A DNA stretch of 19,207 bases from positions 1 through 19,207 of the forward strand of contig CBFHPD010000241.1 in the NCBI GenBank assembly GCA_965657495.1, given 5' to 3'. Made by a program: the position numbers and the translations under genes. Below are positions 1 through 7,129 of the stretch, in pieces. The DNA comes from JALQTD01 sp965657495 (GTDB taxonomy: Bacteria > Bacteroidota > Bacteroidia > Flavobacteriales_D > Sanyastnellaceae). The notes under the pieces were generated by a model. It worked only from the letters and a program-made list of their open reading frames with translations. It had not been told where the DNA came from and searched no databases. The stretch's first letter is position 1; each line of letters begins with the position of its first letter.

Positions 1-1
1 T

Positions 2-268
2 GACTTGCACGGTAACAAGGAAAAAGTGGGGTATGCGGCGTACATGAACTCCAATTTTGCCGATTGCATTTTGTACCGCAACCCGGACGACATTTGGAAG
101 AGGCTGCGCCCCACTTATGAAACGACATTTTCTCGTCTGCATTTCAAGGCACCAAGTCTACCGAGCTCGGAAGAGATTTTGGGTACAATCCATCTTTTGA
201 AGCGCGGGTGTCAAGCTTTTGATGCCTGGAAATTGAAGCAAGAAGTCAAATTTGAAGTGTCCCATTGA
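2..268 (+). CDS. 3' end of an unrecognised protein (partial)
   Basis: The reading frame is already open at the left edge and ends at TGA 266-268, leaving about 88 C-terminal residues. A TTG at position 5 could act as a start, but the frame is open before it, so a 5'-truncated gene is more likely. The visible part is soluble, rich in aromatic and charged residues, with no membrane segment or sorting signal. I recognise no family. Its neighbours are sulfotransferase-like genes, so a role in glycan modification is possible by context only. It converges on the truncated gene that follows on the other strand. Confidence 0.5.
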   Translation, partial: DLHGNKEKVGYAAYMNSNFADCILYRNPDDIWKRLRPTYETTFSRLHFKAPSLPSSEEILGTIHLLKRGCQAFDAWKLKQEVKFEVSH

Positions 269-301
269 ACTTTGTTGATTGCCAGCGCTAACTTGCCGGT
301 A

Positions 302-320
302 TCGAATGCGACGGATTCGA
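302..320. terminator. Short inverted repeat between convergent genes
   Basis: A perfect 6-bp inverted repeat (TCGAAT / ATTCGA) with a 7-base loop lies between the convergent stop codons at 268 and 323. There is no T-tract on either strand, so it is at best a weak bidirectional terminator. The call rests on position and symmetry only. Confidence 0.25.
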
Positions 321-322
321 GG

Positions 323-703
323 CTAGCCAAGCGTCCTCTGGCGAGCCGTCCACAAGGCGTTACACGCGGTGCACAATGCACACGTAGGACATTGAAAATC
401 TGCGAGTTGACTTAAAGGTGCAAGAGCCTCAGCCTCCGCCCTACCAGAAGCCCGAAGGAGCAAAACATCCCCTCCGTTCACCCGTCCCAAAAACCAAGCC
501 ATGGCATTGTCATCCTCCCCGGCCCCGCCCATCATGCACACACCGCCCAACGGGGAAGTCACGACATCATTTTCATTCCCTGTGAAATAGGATGTGTAAC
601 GTTGGCAATAGGTCCTGGGCAACAGGATAAGCCCGATGAGGAACAGGAATGCGGCACGAAGAAAGGAACATTTTCCGGCATGGTGAAAATGTGTTTGGAA
701 CAA
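323..703 (-). pseudogene. Truncated cyanophycinase-like (S51-type) secreted protein
   Basis: The 126-residue frame starts with a signal peptide (hydrophobic core about residues 18-29, then a TYCQ junction). Residues 35-87 resemble the N-terminus of Bacteroidota cyanophycinase / peptidase S51-like proteins: YTSYFTGNENDVVTSPLGG, then GGVCMMGGAGEDDNAM, then GGDVLLLRASG. Resemblance stops abruptly after LLLRASG. The last 39 residues look like noise translated past a break and by chance contain a CxxCxxCxxC string. Family members run several hundred residues and carry a nucleophilic Ser in a later GTSAG-like motif, which is absent. I read this as a gene remnant cut by a deletion or rearrangement. 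The family assignment is from memory of its conserved N-terminus. Confidence 0.55.
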
Positions 704-821
704 ATGAACGCGCGTAAACGCAAGTTAAAGTGGATTGCAAAGTTCAAGCAGCGCGTGTGTCAATGGCCACTGGAATTTGATTCGATGCAACATCCCCGCG
801 GATACATCGTACAGGGATTCC

Positions 822-1661
822 ATGAGCCGCCATAAACATGCAACCTCTCGAAGGTATCGGCCGGTGTTCAGACAGGGAGAATACCACAACCCAACCATGC
901 ACTTCCGACTACCCGGGACAGGTGGAACGCCGTTGATTTATGCGTACATCCGAAAGAATGCCTGCTCGACCTTCAAGGCGTATTTCAACCGGCGTCCGCA
1001 TTGGAAGTACCTCGTTCGTCGGTGGTTGCTGCGGGATGCAACCGCAACTGACGGCATTGGAGGAAACATGGCACATCACCGTCACCCGTTGGGTTCTAAC
1101 GACCGGGAGGCGGACTACATGTTCGTTTACCGCGATCCGATCGAACGGATCTGGAGCCTGTATAAGAATAAATTCCTTGAGGAGAGCGGCCACGGGCAGG
1201 TGGTGAGGGAGTTCGAAGCGTGGGCGGGGAAGCCGGCGGCGGAGACCACGTTTGGCGATTTTATGCGTTACTTGGACCAGCCATTTGCCCTGTTGAATGC
1301 GCATTATGCACCGCAGAAAAGTCACCTTATCGAGCGGGAATACATTGCAATCCGAATGGATGAATTGGGCCAAACCATGGTTCGCCTCCTGGGCGATTCC
1401 CGCGGCCAGCATTTCCGTCAAACCTTCAACCGGACGAAATCGGTGGTTTCAAGCGGCCCTCCCTCGACCACCCATAGGGACCGGTTGGAGCATCTTAGAA
1501 CCGCCCATCAGCGATACGGCCTGCGTGAGACGGACCTGATGACAGAGAACGACCGAGCCTTCCTGCGGACCAAGTACCAGTGCGACTACGCGATGATTGC
1601 CACCATCGAGCAAGGGCACAATCAGTCGGGTCAAGAAGTTACGCCCGGGAACAGGGATTGA
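822..1661 (+). CDS. Sulfotransferase family protein (Sulfotransfer_2-like)
   Basis: A 279-residue protein with the two PAPS-binding elements of carbohydrate sulfotransferases. The 5'-phosphosulfate loop is YIRKNACSTFK (residues 42-52, like the IPKTACST motif). The 3'-phosphate element is YRDPIERIWSLYKNKF (residues 103-118). A further family-like segment, NAHYAPQ, lies at 159-165. It would transfer sulfate from PAPS to a hydroxyl of a surface glycan; the acceptor cannot be told. No signal peptide or membrane segment is visible, so it is probably cytoplasmic. ATG 822 is preferred over an upstream TTG at 735; ATG 897 is also possible because the conserved part begins near residue 36. Its last 31 bp overlap the opposite-strand sulfotransferase gene tail to tail. 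Confidence 0.8.
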   Translation: MSRHKHATSRRYRPVFRQGEYHNPTMHFRLPGTGGTPLIYAYIRKNACSTFKAYFNRRPHWKYLVRRWLLRDATATDGIGGNMAHHRHPLGSNDREADYMFVYRDPIERIWSLYKNKFLEESGHGQVVREFEAWAGKPAAETTFGDFMRYLDQPFALLNAHYAPQKSHLIEREYIAIRMDELGQTMVRLLGDSRGQHFRQTFNRTKSVVSSGPPSTTHRDRLEHLRTAHQRYGLRETDLMTENDRAFLRTKYQCDYAMIATIEQGHNQSGQEVTPGNRD

Positions 1662-2470
1662 AACAAGGCTTCGTGTTCAGCCCCCCACTCGTCTCGCGCA
1701 TTGGGATTGGGATTGACGTGCGCCTGTTGCCTAGCCGTCCACTGCGACATGTTGGCCTTGTTGAGCTTTTCAAGCTCTCGAAGGGCCAAACTCCGTGAGA
1801 AGGCTTGCACCTGAAGGGTGCCGAGTACATGCTTCCAGAAGCGTTGAGGGACGAAATCGGGGCGGTGGATGTTGACTTGAACTACGTTTGGCCCCGATGG
1901 AAATGCGAACATGTCGCGCAGGGTCAGTCCAGCGACCAGCTGCATCTCGTAAAGAATGGCCTCTCCCATGGAAAGCGAATTCAAGCGTTCAGAGTAGGTT
2001 GCACCGGCCAAAAAATCTTGGAAATGCCTAGGGTTTTCGTGTTCGTGTGCGAACCGGTAAGGCGCCGCTTTAGGCCAACTATCCCAATCCAACTCAGCGG
2101 GCAACGCATTCATCCAATTCTCCAACCCTCTGCGGTGATAGGCCGCGGACGACACGATCAGTTCACGCGGATTCCGGATGAAATGAAAAACCCGGTCAAA
2201 TTGGGGTAAATCGGTCGCCTCGAGGTGGGAGTGGCGGTAGAGGGCAATGAACGCATCCCCCGGGGTGGGTTGCGCTACTGCAGCGGCATCGGCGGGGTTC
2301 CGTTCTGGAAAGATAATCCGCACACCCGTGGATTTTTGAATGGCCAGAGCGGCGTTGCGTGCCAGCACCGTACCAGTCTTGTGGTGGGTGGCGAAGGCGA
2401 TGCGCCTGCCCTTTGACCGGTTGGTCAAGCGTGCGCACCGGTTCAATGCGCGGTTCAAAACTGAACCCAT
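1631..2470 (-). CDS. Sulfotransferase-like protein, second family
   Basis: A 279-residue protein with a P-loop-like PAPS-binding motif FATHHKTGTVL (residues 26-36) and a 3'-phosphate-binding element VFHFIRNPRELIVSSAAYH (residues 94-112). These are the two hallmarks of P-loop sulfotransferases. Outside them it shares little with the neighbouring sulfotransferase, so the two are not a recent duplication. There is no signal peptide. The substrate is unknown; a surface polysaccharide or lipid is likely by analogy. The gene starts at ATG 2470, and its stop lies inside the 3' end of the convergent neighbour. No terminator is visible. Confidence 0.75.
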   Translation of the reverse strand: MGSVLNRALNRCARLTNRSKGRRIAFATHHKTGTVLARNAALAIQKSTGVRIIFPERNPADAAAVAQPTPGDAFIALYRHSHLEATDLPQFDRVFHFIRNPRELIVSSAAYHRRGLENWMNALPAELDWDSWPKAAPYRFAHEHENPRHFQDFLAGATYSERLNSLSMGEAILYEMQLVAGLTLRDMFAFPSGPNVVQVNIHRPDFVPQRFWKHVLGTLQVQAFSRSLALRELEKLNKANMSQWTARQQAHVNPNPNARDEWGAEHEALFQSLFPGVTS

Positions 2471-3028
2471 TTGTGATGTGTGCTAAATGAACAATCCTCT
2501 TGTAAAATTATGGGAAATCGCTCCCACCTCCAACCCTTCATACGGTACGGCTGGGATTCATCCCTCAAAACGGCATCGGATGCACCGAACCGATTCCCCA
2601 TTTTCGGTTCGTTTTACTGGAATGAAGACCCGGACTTCCGCGATCAACGAGGTGGTTTGCTGCATCAGGCCCCAATGGGGACGCGGTCCGCACATCGCGG
2701 ATAACTCCGCAAATGCAGCCACCACCGGCAAGCAGGTTGCATCAAGGATGGACAAGGGGGCGAACTCGGATGCGAATTGGTCGCAATCGACCGCCGTAGG
2801 AATGGCCCAACCAGACGATCACAACCCGCGCCAATCGTCCGCCGAAAACAAATTTTCAACCGGCCGTACGCAGGTGGCTGCGGCATCTGTACTGGCGCCT
2901 TAAATCAGCCTCGTGACTGCTTCGTAAATGGACAATGTCCCTCTAAAGCCCTCGGCTGATTCGTCCCATACTCATGCGTTCATCGTTCCTAAATTGCCTG
3001 CTGCAGGTGCGCTCATGCTGAGCGGCGG
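2471..3028. other. Gene-poor stretch with a possible decayed minus-strand gene
   Basis: No intact convincing gene is present in these 558 bp. The longest frame (plus, 2487-2903) is low-complexity, has no recognisable domain and is probably spurious. On the minus strand one frame runs from about 2899 to 2558, broken only by a TGA at 2819-2821. Its translation is protein-like (for example ENLFSADDWRGL before the stop and DQFASEFAPLSILDAT after it). This could be the remnant of a gene inactivated by a nonsense or frameshift change. I recognise no family. Confidence 0.3.
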
Positions 3029-3424
3029 TCACAAGGCATTCCGGAGCCACGCCTCGAGCTTCTCCCCCTTCCCACTCGGCACGTCCAAAGAAATGGTGGC
3101 ATCAGCAAGGATCAGCGTGACTTCGCCGTCCTGCAGCCCGACCGCGGCCTCGCCCCGGCGAAGCGGGATGGCCCAAGTTTCCAGCAGCGCCCGGAAGTAA
3201 AGGATAGCTCCGTCAGTGGTGCGCTCGAGGTTCACCTTGATGTCAGCCGTTCCCGGTTCGAGCAGGGCATTGAGTTCGGTGTGGGTGGTGCGGAGCAGGC
3301 GCGCAGCGGGCGACCCCGTGCCACCGCTCCGAAGGGAGGCGAGCAGGGACAGCCGAGGTCCGCTAATCGCAAGGACCTGGCGCCACCGATCGGGGTCATT
3401 GTAAGAAACGTTGATCACGTGCAT
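3029..3424 (-). CDS. Hypothetical protein, 131 aa
   Basis: A small soluble protein starting MHVINVSYNDPDRW, with no signal peptide, membrane segment or recognisable motif. The composition is that of a real protein: regular alternation of hydrophobic and charged residues, a likely amphipathic N-terminal half, and a C-terminal stretch of likely beta strands (VGLQDGEVTLILADATISL). It is divergent from the pyrC-like gene across 147 bp that must hold both promoters. Function is unknown. Coding is supported by length and composition only. Confidence 0.6.
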   Translation of the reverse strand: MHVINVSYNDPDRWRQVLAISGPRLSLLASLRSGGTGSPAARLLRTTHTELNALLEPGTADIKVNLERTTDGAILYFRALLETWAIPLRRGEAAVGLQDGEVTLILADATISLDVPSGKGEKLEAWLRNAL

Positions 3425-3571
3425 GCAAGGGTAGAACTCGGGGAAAAGGGATTTGGTTCATTCCCCTGCCTCCGCGCCATAAACCGAGGCCAACATCAGT
3501 TCTACTTCATTCAGGCATAACGAATTGCATCGCCATCCTCGGGCCAACTCCGCTAATTTCGCAGCAACGCC

Positions 3572-4918
3572 ATGAAGCCCCTTCTCCTCACGCAAGTGCA
3601 ACTTGTCAGCCAAGGCACCACCACGGCCTGCGACCTGCTCATCGAGCACGGCCGCATCGCCCGCATTGACGCAGCAATCAGCCACCCGACAGCCACCGTC
3701 ATGGACCTCGAAGGGCTGCACATCTTCGCCGGCATGATCGACGACCAAGTCCATTTCCGCGAACCTGGATTTCCTCACAAGGCAACCATCGCCAGCGCGT
3801 CGCGGGCCGCTGTACTCGGCGGCATCACCTCGTTCATGGACATGCCCAACACCCGGCCGCACACCCTAACGCGGGAGCTGCTCGAGGACAAATATGCTCG
3901 AGCGGCAGCGACGTCCGCGGCCAACTACTCGTTCTTCATGGGCATCACACGCACCAACCTCGAAGAGGCGCTTCGGGTGGACAACCGGTGGGTGTGCGGA
4001 ATCACGGACGACGGGCTGTACTTTGACGATGAGGAGGGCATCCTCGCGAACCAGCCGGCATTCCTTGAGCAGTTGTTTGCGCGGGCGGAGACCTTGGTGG
4101 CCTTGCACAGCGAAGACGACAGCATCATTGCTCGGAACCTCGCGCAGCACCGGGCGAAATACGGAGACGACATCCCCATCGCAGCGCATGAACACATCCG
4201 GAGTGCAGAGGCGTGTTTTGCTGCGACGGAGCGGGTGGTGGATTTGGCCCAAAAACATGGGAACAGGCTGCACCTGTACCACATTTCCACCGCGCAAGAG
4301 CTCGCCCTGTTCGCTCCCTCCCCCACCCTTCGGGACAAGCGCATCACCGCCGAAGCATGCGTCCACCACTTGCATTTCAACCACACGGACTACGCGGCGC
4401 GCGGGGCAGCAATCAAGTGGAATCCATCCGTCAAGTCCGAGGCCGATCAGCGCGCCCTGATTGCGGGCTTCCGAGCGGGAACCATCGATTTCTTCGCCAC
4501 CGACCACGCCCCGCACACGTGGGAAGAAAAGCAGGGCACCTACCTCCAAGCGGCTTCGGGCGGGCCGCTGGTGCAACACGCGGTTCCGGCCATCCTCGAG
4601 CTCCACCACGCCGGGCACATGACGTTGCCCGAGGTGGCCGCCGCCATGAGCGAGCACGTGGCCGAGGCGTATCGGCTGGTCGATCGGGGTGTGGCGCGCG
4701 AAGGCGCCTTTGCGGACCTGATTGCCGTCGATTTGCACCGCCCTTGGCAGGTAGAGGCGCGCAACCTGGCCTACCAATGCGGATGGTCACCTTTTGAAGG
4801 TCAGCAGTTTACAAGCCAAATCCTCCACACGTTCACCAACGGTGTCCCCGTGGTCCTCAACGGCCAGCTCACCGGGGAACGCGCCCCAATGCGGCTGGAA
4901 TTCGAACCCCTTCGCTGA
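3572..4918 (+). CDS. pyrC: Dihydroorotase family protein (class I type)
   Basis: A 448-residue amidohydrolase expected to cyclise carbamoyl-aspartate to dihydroorotate in pyrimidine synthesis. Visible landmarks are IDDQVHFREPGF (residues 56-67), FMDMPNT (88-94), GITDDG (143-148), ALHSEDD (177-183), LYHIST (235-240) and FATDHAPH (308-315). Likely metal ligands are His61, Asp146, His179, His237 and Asp311. Two points are odd. The usual HxH pair is QVH here (Gln59 for the first His). The Lys loop of typical Bacteroidota enzymes (GVKLFMG) is replaced by the TDDG loop known from Aquifex-type enzymes. It could be a functional variant, a pseudo-dihydroorotase or a related amidohydrolase. It starts at ATG 3572, and its stop is 2 bp from the convergent FISUMP gene. 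Confidence 0.85.
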   Translation: MKPLLLTQVQLVSQGTTTACDLLIEHGRIARIDAAISHPTATVMDLEGLHIFAGMIDDQVHFREPGFPHKATIASASRAAVLGGITSFMDMPNTRPHTLTRELLEDKYARAAATSAANYSFFMGITRTNLEEALRVDNRWVCGITDDGLYFDDEEGILANQPAFLEQLFARAETLVALHSEDDSIIARNLAQHRAKYGDDIPIAAHEHIRSAEACFAATERVVDLAQKHGNRLHLYHISTAQELALFAPSPTLRDKRITAEACVHHLHFNHTDYAARGAAIKWNPSVKSEADQRALIAGFRAGTIDFFATDHAPHTWEEKQGTYLQAASGGPLVQHAVPAILELHHAGHMTLPEVAAAMSEHVAEAYRLVDRGVAREGAFADLIAVDLHRPWQVEARNLAYQCGWSPFEGQQFTSQILHTFTNGVPVVLNGQLTGERAPMRLEFEPLR

Positions 4919-4920
4919 CC

Positions 4921-5703
4921 TCACGGCCGAGCGGTCTTTACGCACCGGACCGACGCCCCCATGTTGCGCGAATTCGTTCCGGAAATCCACGCGGGGTTGC
5001 CGGCATCCCGCCGATGAAACAGCGCACGGTTACCCACAGCCGTGGAAGACCACCAAAGCGCAGCACGCTCGGCACTCCCAAAAAAACCGCCATAGTTGCG
5101 TCCCCCTGCATACACCACTCGAAAGCTCGAATCCGCGGCCGCCCCCTGCTCCAACTCCCTCCATTCTCCGTCGGTGGGCACGTGCCACCCCGCGGGGCAG
5201 AGTCCGCGGGGATCATCCACCGCATGCCAATTGTACAGCCGGCCATACGCGACGAGGTTCGCGGCGGCGTCTTCGGAACCGCTGTACACCCGCGATTCCC
5301 CTTCTCCATAAACCGCTGTGGCCCCGTCAAATGTGCTGAGCCAGTCCGCGCTACTCAGGTTGCCCACAAGGAAATCCCCGTTCGCAAAGGCAGAGGAACG
5401 CAAGTTTTCGGCGAACCAACACCGATCGCCTGCTGCCAGCACCGGATACCGGTACCCCTGGAAATCGATGTGATCCAGGCCGGAGCACGCCTCGGCGGAC
5501 AGAGGAAGCGCCGCGGCGGCTGGTGCGTCAGGCAAGCAGTCAGGGGCCTCCCAATCTCCCCATGCCCGCAACAGATCGAGCAAATCGGTCGCACCGATGA
5601 GCTCGTCCCCATCTGCATCCGGGTTCCAACAAGGCACGGCATCGGGTTGTGCCACGAGCGACAAAGGCAAGGCCGACAGGCACAAAAGGAGCATCCGGTT
5701 CAT
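4921..5703 (-). CDS. Secreted FISUMP-domain protein with dockerin-like segment
   Basis: A 260-residue protein with a signal peptide (residues 1-19, ending LSLVAQ). Residues 25-56 form a Cys-flanked, calcium-loop-like module: CWNPDADGDELIGATDLL, then LLRAWGDW, then a second Cys. Residues 77-257 match the Fibrobacter succinogenes major paralogous domain (FISUMP), with GRLYNWHAV (154-162), GLCPAGWHVPTDGEW (167-181), WWSST (217-221) and a terminal SVRCVK. FISUMP domains occur in many Bacteroidota surface proteins and their function is unknown. No T9SS sorting domain follows, so it may be periplasmic or use another route. It is probably transcribed alone. M4 is an alternative start. Confidence 0.8.
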   Translation of the reverse strand: MNRMLLLCLSALPLSLVAQPDAVPCWNPDADGDELIGATDLLDLLRAWGDWEAPDCLPDAPAAAALPLSAEACSGLDHIDFQGYRYPVLAAGDRCWFAENLRSSAFANGDFLVGNLSSADWLSTFDGATAVYGEGESRVYSGSEDAAANLVAYGRLYNWHAVDDPRGLCPAGWHVPTDGEWRELEQGAAADSSFRVVYAGGRNYGGFFGSAERAALWWSSTAVGNRALFHRRDAGNPAWISGTNSRNMGASVRCVKTARP

Positions 5704-5822
5704 GGGCGGGGAAGTTTAGCCTCCGGCAAAGCAAAAAACATTCCAAAAATCAGGCGATGAACTTGAATCACGGAGATGCGACCTGCAGGCCATCATGGAC
5801 TTTGGCAGTTCAGCTCATGGGA

Positions 5823-5837
5823 GGGCTCGAAAAGCCC
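5823..5837 (-). terminator. Small hairpin after a short minus-strand ORF
   Basis: A perfect 5-bp stem (GGGCT / AGCCC) with a 5-base loop starts a few bases after the stop of the short minus-strand ORF ending at 5841. On the minus strand it reads GGGCTTTTCGAGCCC with no following T-run. It could end transcription of the lipoprotein unit or simply be chance. Confidence 0.25.
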
Positions 5838-5840
5838 GTA

Positions 5841-5981
5841 TCAGCCCCGTGCGCTCCGCTCATGGATGGCTTCGATGAGGTCCGCTCCCAGCGCACTCGC
5901 CGTCAACATTTTCCACCTCGGGGCCTCCGGCTCGTCGGTTGCTTGTCCCAGCCCGAAGCTTCCCAACGGCATGAGCAGCAT
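5841..5981 (-). CDS. Possible tiny secreted peptide, 46 aa
   Basis: A short ORF begins 20 bp after the lipoprotein stop codon, on the same strand. The start (MLLMPLGSFGLGQATDEPEA) looks like a short signal peptide with the alanine/Gln-type junction common in Bacteroidota, followed by a 30-residue charged tail ending IHERSARG. The frame is also open upstream but lacks a suitable start there. A hairpin follows the stop. No homologue is known to me; it may be a spurious ORF or the remnant of a larger secreted protein. The rest of the gap between the FISUMP gene and this ORF (5704-5840) shows no gene. Confidence 0.3.
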   Translation of the reverse strand: MLLMPLGSFGLGQATDEPEAPRWKMLTASALGADLIEAIHERSARG

Positions 5982-6001
5982 GACGGCGAGCCCATGCCGG
6001 G

Positions 6002-6337
6002 CTAAAAGTCCAAATCGATGACATGCGCATCCCCGCAACCCACATCCACCGAAAACTGGCGGTACCCGTCTTCGAAACCACAAAGGGAATTGCCGTAAGC
6101 ATCGTTCCCACAGTCCACCGTGATGGTGTGCGTTCCCCGCCAAAATTCATACGTGCGCGACTCGCCCGCAAACACGACGTACTCATCCCCATTGCTGAAG
6201 GCGAGGTCGCAGTTGCACCACAAGCGGCCCGTATTATCAAACGTAATGGTCCCGCGCTCTTCGCAGGCATTGCATTGCACCAAAAAAAGGACCACCGAGG
6301 CGATTGAAACCGCGCGAAGCATGTTCATCAGGCTCAT
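6002..6337 (-). CDS. Small putative lipoprotein
   Basis: A 111-residue protein with a lipoprotein signal: a basic start, a hydrophobic core (AVSIASVVLF) and the lipobox LVQC, giving a lipidated Cys at residue 22. The mature part is about 90 residues with several Cys (CNC, DCG, LCG, GCG) and likely beta strands, suggesting a small disulfide-bonded beta domain. ATG 6337 is chosen because it gives a normal n-region; ATG 6361 and 6328 are alternatives. It would sit in the cell envelope. Function is unknown. It is divergent from the vWA gene, with about 100 bp between the two starts. Confidence 0.65.
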   Translation of the reverse strand: MSLMNMLRAVSIASVVLFLVQCNACEERGTITFDNTGRLWCNCDLAFSNGDEYVVFAGESRTYEFWRGTHTITVDCGNDAYGNSLCGFEDGYRQFSVDVGCGDAHVIDLDF

Positions 6338-6441
6338 CTTATTCACGAAATAATATGCCATTGTACGACAACCTTGCCAAAATACGGATTCCTGTTAGGT
6401 GCGAGGCAATTTTGGCCTTGAAATCAAATAAACCTCCCCTC

Positions 6442-7095
6442 ATGTCCACTTCCCTCAACACCCTGCATTATGTGCTTGTGCTCGACCGCTCGGGATCCAT
6501 GTCCGACCAAATGGACGAAGTCCTTGGCGCCATCAACCACCAAATCGAATCGCTCAGGAGCGCTGCACGGGAACACGGCCACACCTGCCGGATGACCATC
6601 ACCACCTTCGATGACGCCATCGAACATGCGGTGGAGGACGCCGACGTGCTGAACGTCGCACCGATCAAGTACCGCCAAGTCGCTCCCCGCGGCTGCACCG
6701 CTTTGATCGACGCCACCGTCACAGCCATCGACCGTGCGGCGAAACAGTTGGGAGATGAGATCGACGGCGAGTCGGCATCACTGGCGATCATCGTCTACAC
6801 GGATGGCGGCGAAAATGCATCCACACGCTACACCGCCGCGGACTTGAAGGAAGTGCTCGAAGCCTACCAGGACTTGCCGGGTTGGGACATCGCCTTCATC
6901 GGTTCGGACCCCGCGTCCTTCACCCAAGTGGATCAGACCCGATTCCATCGGCGCAGCCGCTTGCATGTGCGCAAAGAGCGCGCAGCGTGGGCCATGGAAG
7001 AAATGAGCGATGTCCTCTACCAAAAAATGATGTACAAGGCTCGATTCGATTTGGACCCCATCCAATCCAAAGAAGAGGAAGACAAAGCGGGCTGA
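6442..7095 (+). CDS. Stand-alone von Willebrand factor A domain protein
   Basis: A 217-residue protein that is almost entirely a vWA domain, without signal peptide or membrane segment, so cytoplasmic. The metal-ion-dependent adhesion site is complete: DRSGSMS (Asp15, Ser17, Ser19), Thr86 in RGCTALIDA, and Asp121 in YTDGGENAS. This resembles a widespread bacterial family with an RGSTALLDA / TDGxENAS signature and no settled function. vWA domains bind partner proteins through the metal site. The C-terminal 45 residues are charged and helical, a possible partner-binding tail. ATG 6442 is chosen because conserved sequence begins 8 residues later, although the frame is open upstream. The next gene follows after 34 bp and is probably co-transcribed. 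Confidence 0.85.
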   Translation: MSTSLNTLHYVLVLDRSGSMSDQMDEVLGAINHQIESLRSAAREHGHTCRMTITTFDDAIEHAVEDADVLNVAPIKYRQVAPRGCTALIDATVTAIDRAAKQLGDEIDGESASLAIIVYTDGGENASTRYTAADLKEVLEAYQDLPGWDIAFIGSDPASFTQVDQTRFHRRSRLHVRKERAAWAMEEMSDVLYQKMMYKARFDLDPIQSKEEEDKAG

Positions 7096-7129
7096 AGGCC
7101 CCTCCGGTTAAATTGTATATTTCACCATC

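Noticed and set aside
278..365. Possible integron attC site (GCTAAC ... GCGTTAC) beside the truncated gene
   Set aside because: The core sites do not fit the RYYYAAC / GTTRRRY consensus, the arms do not pair well, and the genes around it lie on both strands.
2487..2903. Plus-strand 138-codon frame
   Set aside because: Low-complexity composition, no domain, and a more protein-like broken frame lies on the opposite strand.
3866..4777. Long minus-strand frame (303 codons) inside pyrC
   Set aside because: It is antisense to a clear amidohydrolase gene, has no recognisable domain and is expected by chance at this GC content.
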